Source of the DNA: Agathobacter sp.
Lineage (GTDB): Bacteria; Bacillota; Clostridia; Lachnospirales; Lachnospiraceae
Reading direction: 5' to 3'
Length of the DNA stretch: 40,664 nucleotides
Assembly: GCA_022767075.1 (NCBI GenBank)
Contig: JALEPP010000117.1
Span: 1 to 40,664, forward strand
Program-made: the position numbers and the translations under genes
Shown here: one piece after another, positions 1 through 8,526 of the stretch
How the letters are laid out: the number at the start of each line of letters is the position of its first letter
How positions within the stretch are numbered: position 1 is the first letter of the stretch
The notes under the pieces: model-generated
Told to the model about the DNA's origin: nothing
What the model saw: only the letters and a program-made list of their open reading frames with translations
The model's database searches: none

Positions 1-29
1 TCATCTATAAATATGCTAAGTTCTTTCAT
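1..29 (-). CDS. DUF3800 domain protein (N-terminal fragment)
   Basis: Only the first nine codons and part of the tenth are in the window; they read MKELSIFID. A GGAGGAG ribosome binding site lies three bases before the ATG. This opening closely resembles the usual start of DUF3800 proteins (MKELSIFIDESGDFG-like), a family with an RNase-H-like predicted fold that is common in accessory and defence-type gene patches. The family call is from memory of the N-terminal pattern, since the rest of the gene is outside the window. The structured RNA directly upstream supports it, because DUF3800 genes are known to be preceded by conserved RNA motifs. Confidence 0.55.
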
Positions 30-55
30 TAACTCCTCCAAAACTTACCATTATA

Positions 56-143
56 GTAAAAATGGCGGGAAATTCTTCCCGCCTACGGTGGTCCAAAGAG
101 CTTTCGCCCAGACCAAAACTGTAACGCATTACAGTTATATCTT
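56..143 (-). ncRNA. Structured RNA upstream of the DUF3800 gene
   Basis: Read on the minus strand, this stretch folds as three consecutive hairpins. First CTGTAA/TTACAG (119-134). Then a two-part stem (90-114) in which GGTC pairs with GACC and, inside it, GGGC pairs with GCTC around a GAAA tetraloop of the GNRA type. Last GGCGGGAA/TTCCCGCC (64-83) followed by ATTTTTACT, which looks like an intrinsic terminator. A promoter (TTGGAA, 17 bp, TATTAT) sits just upstream, so an RNA of about 85 nt is plausible. Several DUF3800-associated RNA motifs have been described from comparative genomics; I cannot say which, if any, this matches. Confidence 0.55.
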
Positions 144-456
144 ACACACATAATACCACAAGTAATCCTTTTTTCCAATAGAATTCTAAAATATTTTCAG
201 CCTCGCAATAAGCTTCATCCGGCTCACAGCTCCTGACACAACATTCCTCCATCATTGCCTTCTGTACAATCAAATCAACCTTACTGCTTGGACTAAATGC
301 CCAGTCCGCCCTCGCCAACAAATCCTTTGCCTCCGTATAGCGGCTACATTCTTCATAGACTTCCGAATCGTATGTTATATCAGATTCTATTCTACTGCGA
401 CTGAATGGTCGCCTAGAATATTCGGTTCTACGCTTTTGCCTGATATAATTTGCATT
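142..456 (-). pseudogene. Decayed reading frame, no start codon
   Basis: An open minus-strand frame of about 105 codons with gene-like composition (it includes the stretch EAKDLLARADWAFSPSS and ends EFYWKKGLLVVLCV). It has a TGA directly upstream and no ATG or ribosome binding site before mid-frame. The upstream sequence continues in another frame (EMQIISGKSVEPNILG) that soon stops, which suggests a frameshifted 3' remnant of a larger gene. I do not recognise the family. It could also be a fortuitous open frame. Confidence 0.35.
150..178 (-). promoter_or_regulatory. Promoter for the DUF3800-associated RNA
   Basis: On the minus strand TTGGAA (173-178) and TATTAT (150-155) are 17 bp apart. The predicted start is near 143, immediately before the first RNA hairpin. 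The promoter lies inside the 3' end of the decayed reading frame upstream. Confidence 0.45.
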
Positions 457-534
457 TCATTTTCCAAAAGAAACTATCTTGATTCCCATTATATTTCTTA
501 TACTTTCCAATAATCAGGACTTGCTCTTATTATT

Positions 535-987
535 TCAGGCGAAGAATTTCTCAATTCTAAAAGGTTCTAACAGCTGCTTATTTTTCTTTGAATAATTTAT
601 TCCCCATTCCGGATTACTTGTCTGCCCGGGCTTGTCATAATTTCGATCAACCAGAACTGCATTTGGCGTTTGCCAAGCCGTAATAGGGATAATATACACT
701 TCTGGCATCTCACCATCTTCAAAATGTATAAAGCATACTAAGTGTTTATCATCCATTATGATTTTATCTTTAGAAATAAACACATAACTGCCTCTGCACA
801 TACTTTTCACTTGAATCTCATAAAACTCTCCAGTCTTTGGATCTTTAGCAACAAAATCCACACCATGATCATCGACCTCAGATGTATATACATCATACTT
901 ATATGAGGTAAATTCCATCTTGGCATAATACTCACCATACTGACCGAGCTGCATATGATTCAATTCTGTCCACTTCAAACAAGGCAT
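535..987 (-). CDS. DUF4365-like PD-(D/E)XK nuclease-fold protein
   Basis: A 150-residue protein with LGQYGEYYAKMEF near the N-terminus, then GVDFVA and, about 15 residues later, EIQVKS. The spacing of E, D and ExK residues matches the core of PD-(D/E)XK nuclease-like folds as found in DUF4365 proteins. It is shorter than most nucleases and has no other domain, so it may act on DNA or RNA as part of a defence or mobile module, but the substrate is unknown. The start is supported by GGAG seven bases upstream. A decayed frame and a DUF3800 gene follow downstream on the same strand, which suggests an accessory patch. Confidence 0.65.
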   Translation of the reverse strand: MPCLKWTELNHMQLGQYGEYYAKMEFTSYKYDVYTSEVDDHGVDFVAKDPKTGEFYEIQVKSMCRGSYVFISKDKIIMDDKHLVCFIHFEDGEMPEVYIIPITAWQTPNAVLVDRNYDKPGQTSNPEWGINYSKKNKQLLEPFRIEKFFA

Positions 988-1013
988 ATTTGTCTTCTCC
1001 TATACACATGTCT

Positions 1014-1103
1014 CTATTTTTCTTTACCTGAAAAAATATCAAGCATTTCTCCCTGCGCATACACATCCCAGAAGTCTTGTTTCATCTGCTTTCGATTTTC
1101 CAT
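1014..1103 (-). CDS. Possible 29-residue leader ORF
   Basis: A short minus-strand frame (starts MENRKQMKQDFWDVYAQ) that ends 26 bases before the DUF4365 start codon. A purine-rich AGAAGTGGG stretch precedes its ATG. The residue make-up looks protein-like, and the frame stops just short of the palindromic element. It may be a small coupled gene or the tail of a gene disrupted by element A. No family is recognised. Confidence 0.25.
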   Translation of the reverse strand: MENRKQMKQDFWDVYAQGEMLDIFSGKEK

Positions 1104-1137
1104 TCCCACTTCTTGCGGTCCCTTGAGCCGGGATTTT

Positions 1138-1605
1138 TCTCCGCCTCTCCCCAGCCCGGCACCGGCAGTGTGGCAATTATGTTTTGCTTTTGAGGGACTG
1201 CTTAGTATTTGCAGGGGTGAGGGCTCAGGCTTAATGATCCAGTCCGAGCACTGTTTGAACACGGGGCCTGAAGCTGTCCGTTAGAAAAGGGTGCTAGTTG
1301 CTCGTCGCCTGCTACTCTAAGGAGCCGCCTTCACGAATTTTATTTCGGGGGCTCTTCGTTTGTCGTTCTTCGAGCCGCAAACGAAACTGCCCCCGATGTA
1401 TCGTTCAGGGCGGCTCCAAGAGTAGCAACGGCTCATCGCAAAACCGCACCCCTTTTCATAACGAACAGTTTCAGCCCTGTGTCCAAACTTGAGCGGACTG
1501 GATTAATCGAAAGAGCCTGGGCCCCACCCCGCAAATTCTTGCGGTCACTCAACTGGCAAACATAATTGCCACACTGCCGGTGCCGGGCTGGGGAGAGGCG
1601 GGAGA
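1138..1605. repeat. Giant palindromic element A
   Basis: The left arm starting at 1138 and the right arm ending at 1605 are nearly perfect reverse complements at their outer 45 bp and remain complementary, with bulges, down to the centre near 1371. The core (1310-1427) holds nested stems: TGCTACTCT with AGAGTAGCA, GGAGCCGCC with GGCGGCTCC, TCGGGGGC with GCCCCCGA, and CGTTTG with CAAACG. Unpaired segments TTCACGAATTTTATT, TCGTTCTTCGAGCCG and TATCGTTCA separate them. The same core, inverted, occurs in element B at 16522-17050. No gene is encoded. It lies 50 bp beyond the pckA terminator. Confidence 0.85.
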
Positions 1606-1654
1606 AATGAGGTGTGCCAGGGGCGGGGCGGTTGCAAGTGAGGGAGAAATGGGG

Positions 1655-1685
1655 AAAAAATCCCCACCGAGAAGTCGGTGGGGAT
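1655..1685 (-). terminator. Intrinsic terminator of pckA
   Basis: On the minus strand ATCCCCACCGA, a four-base loop and TCGGTGGGGAT form an 11-bp stem followed by TTTTTT. It starts 10 bases after the pckA stop codon. Confidence 0.9.
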
Positions 1686-1694
1686 TGAATAATC

Positions 1695-3299
1695 TTATAA
1701 CTGTGGGCCAGCTGCAACGAGTGCTTTACCAGCTTCGTTTCCTTCATATTTTGCGAAGTTCTTGATGAAACGTCCTGCAAGATCTTTTGCTTTCTCTTCC
1801 CATTCAGAAGCGTCTGCATAAGTGTCTCTTGGATCAAGGATTCCGGTGTCTACTCCTGGAAGCTCTGTTGGAACCTCGAAGTCGAACATTGGAATCTTCT
1901 TGGTTGGAGCTTCGTTGATTGCTCCGCTTAAGATAGCATCGATGATTCCACGAGTATCTTTGATAGAGATACGTTTTCCGGTTCCGTTCCATCCGGTGTT
2001 TACGAGGTAAGCCTTAGCTCCGCTCTTCTCCATCTTCTTAACAAGCTCCTCTGCGTACTTGGTTGGATGAAGCTCTAAGAAAGCCTGTCCAAAGCATGCT
2101 GAAAAGGTTGGTGTAGGCTCGGTAATTCCGCGCTCGGTACCAGCAAGTTTTGCAGTAAATCCTGAAAGGAAGTAGTACTGAGTCTGCTCCGGAGTCAGGA
2201 TAGATACTGGAGGAAGTACTCCAAATGCGTCTGCTGAAAGGAAGATAACATCCTTTGCTGCCGGTGCACTTGATACTGGTCTCACGATATTGTTAATGTG
2301 GCTGATTGGATAAGATACACGAGTGTTCTCGGTTACGCTCTTATCTGCAAAATCAATCTTGCCATTCTCGTCTAAGGTAACGTTCTCAAGAAGTGCGTTA
2401 CGTTTGATTGCATTGTAGATATCCGGCTCAGAATCCTTGTCTAAGTCGATAACCTTAGCGTAGCATCCACCTTCGAAGTTGAATACACCGTTGTCATCCC
2501 ATCCGTGCTCGTCGTCACCGATAAGAAGTCTCTTAGGATCAGTTGAAAGAGTAGTCTTTCCTGTTCCTGAAAGACCGAAGAATACAGCTGTGTTCTCACC
2601 GTTTAAGTCAGTGTTCGCTGAGCAGTGCATAGAAGCCATACCCTTAAGTGGAAGGTAGTAGTTCATCATAGAGAACATACCCTTCTTCATCTCTCCACCG
2701 TACCAGGTATTGATAATAACCTGCTCACGGCTGGTGATATTAAATGCTACACAGGTCTCTGAGTTTAATCCAAGCTCCTTGTAGTTCTCTACCTTTGCTT
2801 TAGAAGCATTGTATACTACGAAGTCTGGCTCGAAATCCTTTAACTCGTCCTCAGTTGGAACGATGAACATGTTCTTAACAAAGTGTGCCTGCCAAGCAAC
2901 CTCTACGATAAAACGGATTGCCATACGAGTGTCCTTGTTGGCACCACAGAATGCATCAACAACGAATAATCTCTTGTTGCAAAGCTCTTTTTTCGCGATG
3001 TCTTTAACAATTGCCCATGTCTCTTCTGACATTGGATGGTTGTCATTCTTGTACTCATCAGAGGTCCACCAAACGGTGTCCTTTGAGTTCTCATCCATGA
3101 CGATATATTTATCTTTAGGTGAACGTCCTGTGTAAACACCTGTCATAACGTTTACAGCTCCCAGTTCACTTTCCTGTCCTTTTTCATAGCCCTCTAAGCC
3201 AGCTTTGGTCTCTTCCTCGAATAAAACTTCGTAAGAAGGATTGTAAACAACCTCTGTTGTTCCGGTGATACCGTATTTGGTTAAATCGATATTTGCCAT
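1695..3299 (-). CDS. pckA: Phosphoenolpyruvate carboxykinase (ATP)
   Basis: Cytosolic enzyme converting oxaloacetate and ATP to phosphoenolpyruvate, CO2 and ADP (EC 4.1.1.49); in fermenters it can also run toward oxaloacetate. The 534-residue length is typical. Signatures are the P-loop [13 protein letters not shown] (residues 242-254), the metal-binding GDDEHGWDD just after it, [14 protein letters not shown] (197-210) and the substrate-site region around [10 protein letters not shown] (58-67). An in-frame ATG 11 codons upstream lies too close to the predicted transcription start; [10 protein letters not shown] with the AGAGG site before it is the better start. The gene is monocistronic, with its own promoter (3345-3373) and terminator (1655-1685). 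Confidence 0.97.
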   Translation of the reverse strand: MANIDLTKYGITGTTEVVYNPSYEVLFEEETKAGLEGYEKGQESELGAVNVMTGVYTGRSPKDKYIVMDENSKDTVWWTSDEYKNDNHPMSEETWAIVKDIAKKELCNKRLFVVDAFCGANKDTRMAIRFIVEVAWQAHFVKNMFIVPTEDELKDFEPDFVVYNASKAKVENYKELGLNSETCVAFNITSREQVIINTWYGGEMKKGMFSMMNYYLPLKGMASMHCSANTDLNGENTAVFFGLSGTGKTTLSTDPKRLLIGDDEHGWDDNGVFNFEGGCYAKVIDLDKDSEPDIYNAIKRNALLENVTLDENGKIDFADKSVTENTRVSYPISHINNIVRPVSSAPAAKDVIFLSADAFGVLPPVSILTPEQTQYYFLSGFTAKLAGTERGITEPTPTFSACFGQAFLELHPTKYAEELVKKMEKSGAKAYLVNTGWNGTGKRISIKDTRGIIDAILSGAINEAPTKKIPMFDFEVPTELPGVDTGILDPRDTYADASEWEEKAKDLAGRFIKNFAKYEGNEAGKALVAAGPQL

Positions 3300-3344
3300 T
3301 ACATTTACCTCTTTCTTTATAAAATCAATCATTTTGCTACCACG

Positions 3345-3373
3345 ATTATACTCATATAATGCGAACTCGTCAA
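3345..3373 (-). promoter_or_regulatory. pckA promoter
   Basis: TTGACG (3368-3373) and TATAAT (3345-3350) with exactly 17 bp between them on the minus strand, giving a leader of about 40 nt to the pckA ATG at 3299. The -35 lies 9 bases beyond the stop codon of the upstream Hpt gene, so the chemotaxis operon may read into pckA. Confidence 0.8.
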
Positions 3374-3381
3374 ATGTTTTG

Positions 3382-4008
3382 TTAATTTTTTAACTGTCCC
3401 ATTCTGCTTACGGTTTGACGAAGGACATTCAGTGCAGCCATATAGTCTCCACGCTTCACCTTTTGTTCAATCGGGGACACTGCCTTTGACAAATCCACTC
3501 CACAATATGTGTTTCTCCCCATCTCCCCTAGAAGCTCTAGCATGCGCTCCTCTTCCAGGCAAAATGCAGCATTTTCAAAGTCTAAAAGGCATTCCTCCAT
3601 CTCGTCCTTTGTATATTCCTTTCCCGGAAGCCAGCTGGCCGTCTCCTCATCCTTTTGGGCGGTCGCCAGAGCATCTGAAATCTGCCCAATCACCCGTCTA
3701 TACTCCTTCATCATTGGAGCATGCTTGTCCAGAATATCAGAAATTCTGCCTTCCTTTCCAGCAAATTCCAGCTCCTTTGCAAGCTCAGATAACCCGTTGG
3801 CTCCAATGGTTCTCATGGAACTCTTGACTGCATGCACTAAAATGATGTAATTTTTCCAATCCTGATTCTGAAACGCTTCCTCCACAGGGGTAAAGTTATC
3901 TTCCCCTTTATTGACGTATTCCCGGAGAATTTCAAGATAGATGTCTTCTCCACCACAAAAAGTAATGCCTGCGCTTGTATCCAGGTCTCCTATGATTAGA
4001 TTCGCCAT
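3382..4008 (-). CDS. Hpt (histidine phosphotransfer) domain protein
   Basis: A 208-residue protein. An Hpt helix bundle covers roughly residues 10-115 with the phosphoacceptor motif [12 protein letters not shown] (His59). Residues 135-208 form a second helical part (ending near [12 protein letters not shown]) that resembles the C-terminal region seen after receiver or kinase domains in this family but has no Hpt histidine. It is the last gene of the chemotaxis-type operon, 35 bp after the receptor gene. It probably relays phosphate between the PAS histidine kinase and the receiver proteins of the same operon, which is an inference from position. Confidence 0.85.
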   Translation of the reverse strand: MANLIIGDLDTSAGITFCGGEDIYLEILREYVNKGEDNFTPVEEAFQNQDWKNYIILVHAVKSSMRTIGANGLSELAKELEFAGKEGRISDILDKHAPMMKEYRRVIGQISDALATAQKDEETASWLPGKEYTKDEMEECLLDFENAAFCLEEERMLELLGEMGRNTYCGVDLSKAVSPIEQKVKRGDYMAALNVLRQTVSRMGQLKN

Positions 4009-4043
4009 GAACTTACCTCTAACCCTTTCCTGCTGTTACCAGC

Positions 4044-5447
4044 TTAATACTTGCCAAAGTCCTCTCCCAGAGAAATAATCTGCTCATTATCTACATCCGG
4101 TGCCTCATATCTGCTTGGAGACTCTGTTCTCACCTCATAATCATTGAAGCCTGACTCCGTCTCTGTCTCAGAAAGCTTGTAAACTGCCACCAGAGATTTC
4201 ATACGGCCAGCCTGGTTGGAAAGCTCAAGACTTGCAGCCGCACACTGCTGACTGGTTGCTGAGTTGGTCTGTACCACCTGAGATACCTGCTCAATGGCCT
4301 GATCAATCTGTGCAATGGCAGTTGCCTGATAGTTGGAAGATTCCTTGATGTTGTTGATAATCTGAGCACTGCTCTCAACCGCTGCCGTAATCTCCTCCAA
4401 AGCCTTTGCGGTATCGCTTGCAATTCCGGATCCGGTCTCTACCTTTCTCATACTGTCTTCAATGAGCTCTGCGGTTTCCGCTGCAGCCTGGGCACTTTTC
4501 GCTGCAAGATTGCGAACCTCTTCTGCTACGACTGCAAAGCCTTTTCCTGCATCTCCGGCTCTTGCTGCCTCTACCGCTGCATTTAAGGCCAAAATATTGG
4601 TCTGGAATGCAATATCATCGATTACCTTGATAATCTTTGAGATACTCTCAGATGCGGTATTAATGTCCTCCATAGCCTCAATCATATGGCTCATCTGCAC
4701 ATTTCCTTTTTGTACATTTTCGATTGCACTGTCCACATGGGCTGCTGCCTCGTTGGCTTCCTGTGCGTTCTGTTTGGTCTTCTCTGCAACGTCGTCGATG
4801 GAAGCGGTAATCTCCTCAATGGCACTTGCCTGCTCGGTAGACCCCTGAGCCAGCGCCTCACTGGCACTTGCCACTTCACCGGCACTGGTATTTACCTGAA
4901 TGGCTGCCTCTCGAATTCCACGAAGAGAAGAGTCCACATCCCGTACCATCTTATTCATAGCCTTATTAAGACGATCATCCTCACTTCGGATTGGAAGCTC
5001 TACCGTGAGGTTGCCTCCCGCCACTGCCTCCGCCAGATGAATCTGCTCTCTCGTTTCCTGGATTAACATATTATACTCATCGATGAGGTCTCCAAACTCA
5101 TTGTTAGAATCCTTCTTGATTATTTCGGTACGGCCAACGGTCATATCGTTGGTGGCACTCATCAGCTTGTTGATTCCAGCCCGGAAGGAGCGAAGAACTA
5201 AAACTGTCAGGATAGTCATACTGACCACTAGGAACACAAACATGCACGCACAGAATATATTATAGTGTTCCACATACTTCTGTGGATTCTCTGCATTAAT
5301 AATCTTGGTAGCAGTCTGATAACTAAATATCATAAGAACAATAAACATCACGTCCGCAAATCCAAACGCAACAGCGATTCTCGTTCGAATGGAAGCTCGT
5401 ATTTTCTTTTTCTCTGTTCCACTTATTTGTTTCATTTCCTTTGCCAT
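4044..5447 (-). CDS. Methyl-accepting chemotaxis protein
   Basis: Receptor of about 467 residues. Two hydrophobic segments near the N-terminus are separated by only some 30 residues, so there is almost no extracellular sensor domain. A HAMP segment and a long coiled-coil signalling domain follow. The hairpin tip is recognisable ([20 protein letters not shown]), as is [21 protein letters not shown] use the ATG at 5447, four bases after the cheW stop and preceded by GAGGAATAAAGCT; an upstream ATG at 5474 would overlap cheW. Such receptors sense cytoplasmic or membrane state, or work with partner proteins. It is the only receptor in this cluster. Confidence 0.93.
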   Translation of the reverse strand: MAKEMKQISGTEKKKIRASIRTRIAVAFGFADVMFIVLMIFSYQTATKIINAENPQKYVEHYNIFCACMFVFLVVSMTILTVLVLRSFRAGINKLMSATNDMTVGRTEIIKKDSNNEFGDLIDEYNMLIQETREQIHLAEAVAGGNLTVELPIRSEDDRLNKAMNKMVRDVDSSLRGIREAAIQVNTSAGEVASASEALAQGSTEQASAIEEITASIDDVAEKTKQNAQEANEAAAHVDSAIENVQKGNVQMSHMIEAMEDINTASESISKIIKVIDDIAFQTNILALNAAVEAARAGDAGKGFAVVAEEVRNLAAKSAQAAAETAELIEDSMRKVETGSGIASDTAKALEEITAAVESSAQIINNIKESSNYQATAIAQIDQAIEQVSQVVQTNSATSQQCAAASLELSNQAGRMKSLVAVYKLSETETESGFNDYEVRTESPSRYEAPDVDNEQIISLGEDFGKY

Positions 5448-5451
5448 AGCT

Positions 5452-5958
5452 TTATTCCTCTCCTTCTTCCTCATCAGTAATTTGCTCTAAGGCGATTTTT
5501 TCGTCGTCGTTTAACAGGCGGTCCGGATCCAACAAAAGTTTTACCTGATCCCCCACTTTTCCGATTCCATAGACATATTTGTTCTGAGATTTGTCTGCCT
5601 TTCCGATGGTTGGGGCCGGAAGAATATTCTCCTCCTGAATCTCCACCACCTCTGCAATCTTCTCTACAATCAATCCTACCACCAACTGATTTACGTTAAT
5701 GACAATAATGCAGGTTCGATCCGTATATTCAAATGGATCCTGCTTAAATCTAAGCCTCACATCAATCACCGGTATAATCTTACCGCGAAGATTAATCAAT
5801 CCTTTGATATACTCCTCGCTTTCCGGAATGGCTGTAATCTCCTGATAGCCAATAATTTCGTTGACGTACTGAATTTTCAGACCAAAATACTCATTCCCGG
5901 ATTTGAATGTGACGTATTTCCCCTTTTGGGTATCTCTTTGTACTTCTAATTCGTCCAT
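5452..5958 (-). CDS. cheW: Chemotaxis coupling protein CheW
   Basis: A 168-residue CheW-domain protein that links receptors to CheA. The typical SH3-like blocks are seen: [43 protein letters not shown], and VDEVxE-like [11 protein letters not shown] further on. It ends with an acidic tail ([11 protein letters not shown]). It is 22 bp after cheA and four bases before the receptor start, consistent with one operon and translational coupling. Confidence 0.95.
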   Translation of the reverse strand: MDELEVQRDTQKGKYVTFKSGNEYFGLKIQYVNEIIGYQEITAIPESEEYIKGLINLRGKIIPVIDVRLRFKQDPFEYTDRTCIIVINVNQLVVGLIVEKIAEVVEIQEENILPAPTIGKADKSQNKYVYGIGKVGDQVKLLLDPDRLLNDDEKIALEQITDEEEGEE

Positions 5959-5980
5959 CTCTTTATCCTTTCTGCTTTGG

Positions 5981-8116
5981 TTAATTAATGAGTCCTGCCG
6001 GATCCATAATCAATGCTATACTGCCATCTCCTAGTTGGGTACAGCCCGAGAGACCCTTCACTGCTTTTACATATTCTGGAATTGGTTTTACTACAATCTC
6101 CTGTTTTCCCACCAGGTGATCCACAAATATGCAGAACTTCTGCCCATCTACCTCGGTAATAACCATCATACCGTCCTCTACCCTGGTGGCGTAATCCTTA
6201 AGATGATACTTATCACCGATTCGAAGCACCGGATAGCACTCTCCACGTATCATCACCGATTCATCGCCGTTAGGCTCATGAATCATCATGGACTCTTCGA
6301 CGCTGACAAATTCTTTAACTGCTCCGGTTTCAATCACAAAGGCGGTATTGCCTACTGTCATTACAATTCCATCGATAATAGCAAGGGTAAGTGGAATCTT
6401 GAGAATCATGCTGCTTCCCTGACCCGGTGTGCTCTCAATTTCAAGGGTACCGCCCACTGCCTGGATATTAGATACTACCACATCCATTCCTACGCCTCGT
6501 CCGGAATACTCAGTGACCTTCTTATTTGTGGAAAAGCCCGGAAGCGTAATAAACTGGTATATTTCTTTATCCGAGTAGCTGCTCTCTGGTCTTCCCGGCT
6601 CTAAAATACCCTGGGATCTGGCCTTCGCCATAATCTTATCTCTGTCTAGTCCGCCTCCGTTATCACTAACGGTGATCCATACCTTTCCGGATTCTGTCTT
6701 GGCGGAAAGTGTAACCTTTCCCTTCTCCTTCTTGCCGGCTGCTTTTCTTTCTTCCTTCGTCTCAATTCCGTGGTCTACAGAATTTCGAACCAGATGCATC
6801 AGCGGATCGGAAATGTGCTCAATGATGTTCTTGTCCACCTCAGTGGTGTCACCAATCATCTCAAACTCCACGTCCTTGTCCAGCTTTCTGGACATATCGA
6901 ATACAATTCGATTCATTTTCTGGAAGGTAGCCGTAAGTGGTACCATTCGCATACTCATGATAACATTCTGCAAATCCGTGGAGATCTTGCACATCTGACC
7001 TGCTGCCTTATTGAAGTTGTCAAGCACAAGCCCCGGAACCTTTAAGTCCGGATTCTGCAGAACAACCGATTGAGAGATAACCAGCTCTCCGATCAAATCC
7101 ATCAGCATGTCCATCTTTGCGATATCCACGCTGATAAAGGTGGTCTTTTCGACTTTCTTTGGTTTGTCCTTTGCAAGCTTTTTGGCTTTACCAGGAGACT
7201 TTGGCTCAACGACGAAATCACCAGGGGCGATTTTCTTTTCCTCCGAAGCCTTCTTCTGCAGCTCTTTTTTCTCAATTTCCTCTACTGATGATTCCAAATC
7301 AATTCGGATTTCGGAACCAACGCTGTCGAAGCCAAGTGCATAATCACTTTTACTGCACTGATAGATATCCACCTTTGTAAGATCGTAGCCCGGCTTTACA
7401 ATATTGCGGATATCCGCTTCCCCTTTCGACGTCTCCAAAAGAATGGTAAATCCATTCTGTACGATCTCGTCTGCACTCTCAGGATTGGTAAGAATATCCT
7501 CCGGTGCATACATAAGATCCGACGCAATATCCTTCAAATCATGCACCGTTTTAAACGCATGCATGTTGGCCATTTCAATATCCTTTGCATAGGTAAGGTA
7601 GATTTTGAAATAGTGAATATCGTCATTGCTGGCCGGCGCAATATAGAACTGCGACACCGCCGATGGCTCCGGCTCCTTTTTGGTATCGGCCTTTGCTCCC
7701 TTTTCCCCACCGGATATCTTGTTTAAGAATGCATCCAAATCCTTCAAAAGATCGGTTGCATCTCCATCCGGTGAACCGCCATCTGAGATTTTCTCCAACT
7801 CCCCGGATATAAAATCTGCTGTATCCAGCACGCAGGTAATCAGCTCTTGGTGAGGAACATTGTCCGGATGAGACTCTCGTAAATAGAAGAAAATGTCCTC
7901 CAGCTTATGAGATGCTTTTGTAATCTCATCGAACATCATAATTCCCGAAGAACCCTTGATGGTGTGCATGGTACGGAAAATCTCATTGATACTGTCCTCA
8001 TCAAAGGCATCTGCATCCTTTTGTGCCAGGACCATGTCCTGAAGATTTTCCAGGAGTTGTTGGTTCTCAAAGAGATATACATCCAGCATATCCCCTGTAT
8101 TGAATTCATTCGCCAT
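5981..8116 (-). CDS. cheA: Chemotaxis histidine kinase CheA
   Basis: A 711-residue CheA with the usual five parts. P1 Hpt domain has the phosphoacceptor in HTIKGSSGIMMFDEI (His51). A response-regulator-docking P2 lies around 150-270, followed by a Lys/Pro/Glu-rich linker (about 285-325). The P3 dimerisation helices contain MDLIGELVISQSVV. The P4 ATPase has HLVRNSVDHGIE (N box), VSDNGGGLD (G1) and GRGVGMDVV (G2). The C-terminal P5 is CheW-like. It autophosphorylates and passes phosphate to CheY and CheB, encoded just upstream. The ATG is preceded by a run of G residues instead of a clean AGGAGG. Confidence 0.97.
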   Translation of the reverse strand: MANEFNTGDMLDVYLFENQQLLENLQDMVLAQKDADAFDEDSINEIFRTMHTIKGSSGIMMFDEITKASHKLEDIFFYLRESHPDNVPHQELITCVLDTADFISGELEKISDGGSPDGDATDLLKDLDAFLNKISGGEKGAKADTKKEPEPSAVSQFYIAPASNDDIHYFKIYLTYAKDIEMANMHAFKTVHDLKDIASDLMYAPEDILTNPESADEIVQNGFTILLETSKGEADIRNIVKPGYDLTKVDIYQCSKSDYALGFDSVGSEIRIDLESSVEEIEKKELQKKASEEKKIAPGDFVVEPKSPGKAKKLAKDKPKKVEKTTFISVDIAKMDMLMDLIGELVISQSVVLQNPDLKVPGLVLDNFNKAAGQMCKISTDLQNVIMSMRMVPLTATFQKMNRIVFDMSRKLDKDVEFEMIGDTTEVDKNIIEHISDPLMHLVRNSVDHGIETKEERKAAGKKEKGKVTLSAKTESGKVWITVSDNGGGLDRDKIMAKARSQGILEPGRPESSYSDKEIYQFITLPGFSTNKKVTEYSGRGVGMDVVVSNIQAVGGTLEIESTPGQGSSMILKIPLTLAIIDGIVMTVGNTAFVIETGAVKEFVSVEESMMIHEPNGDESVMIRGECYPVLRIGDKYHLKDYATRVEDGMMVITEVDGQKFCIFVDHLVGKQEIVVKPIPEYVKAVKGLSGCTQLGDGSIALIMDPAGLIN

Positions 8117-8133
8117 GGAATGTCCCCCCCCTT

Positions 8134-8526
8134 TTAAATGAGTCCTAATTTCTGTAATGCTGTCTCAAATCTGTCTTTATCAATAGGCTTTCCTGAGTAT
8201 ACGCTGCATCCCAATTCAAAAGCCATCTTAACGTTTTTCTCGTCATTCAAAGCAGTGGTCATAATGACCTTCACCGCATCCTCCTCCGGAATCTTGTAGT
8301 CCTTCTCCAGATTGCGAATGCTCACAAGAGCCTGATATCCGTCCATGGCCGGCATCATGACATCCAGACAAACCAAATCATATGGCTCTCCCTCGTCCAA
8401 TGCCATCATAAACGCATCTACTGCCTCCATTCCATCCACGGTCACGTCACATTCCCCGTACTTTGACAGAAAGCTTGACATGTACTTTCTCGTGGTGTAA
8501 TCGTCCTCTGCTAATAAAATTTTCAT
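8134..8526 (-). CDS. cheY: CheY-like single-domain response regulator
   Basis: A 130-residue receiver domain with acidic pocket D8/D9, phosphoacceptor D55 (CLDVMMPAMDG), T90/T91 and K113 (SGKPID). Its start codon overlaps the cheB stop in ATGA, and cheA follows 17 bp later, so the three are translationally linked. It is the expected phosphate acceptor of CheA. Because no flagellar gene is in the window, its output target (flagellar switch or another machine) cannot be told. Confidence 0.9.
   Translation of the reverse strand: MKILLAEDDYTTRKYMSSFLSKYGECDVTVDGMEAVDAFMMALDEGEPYDLVCLDVMMPAMDGYQALVSIRNLEKDYKIPEEDAVKVIMTTALNDEKNVKMAFELGCSVYSGKPIDKDRFETALQKLGLI

Noticed and set aside
955-1837. Several open frames across element A and its borders on both strands
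   Set aside because: They are produced by the palindrome and the pckA antisense strand, lack ribosome binding sites and have no protein-like pattern.
6035-6604. 189-codon plus-strand frame
   Set aside because: Antisense of cheA with no start signals or known domain.
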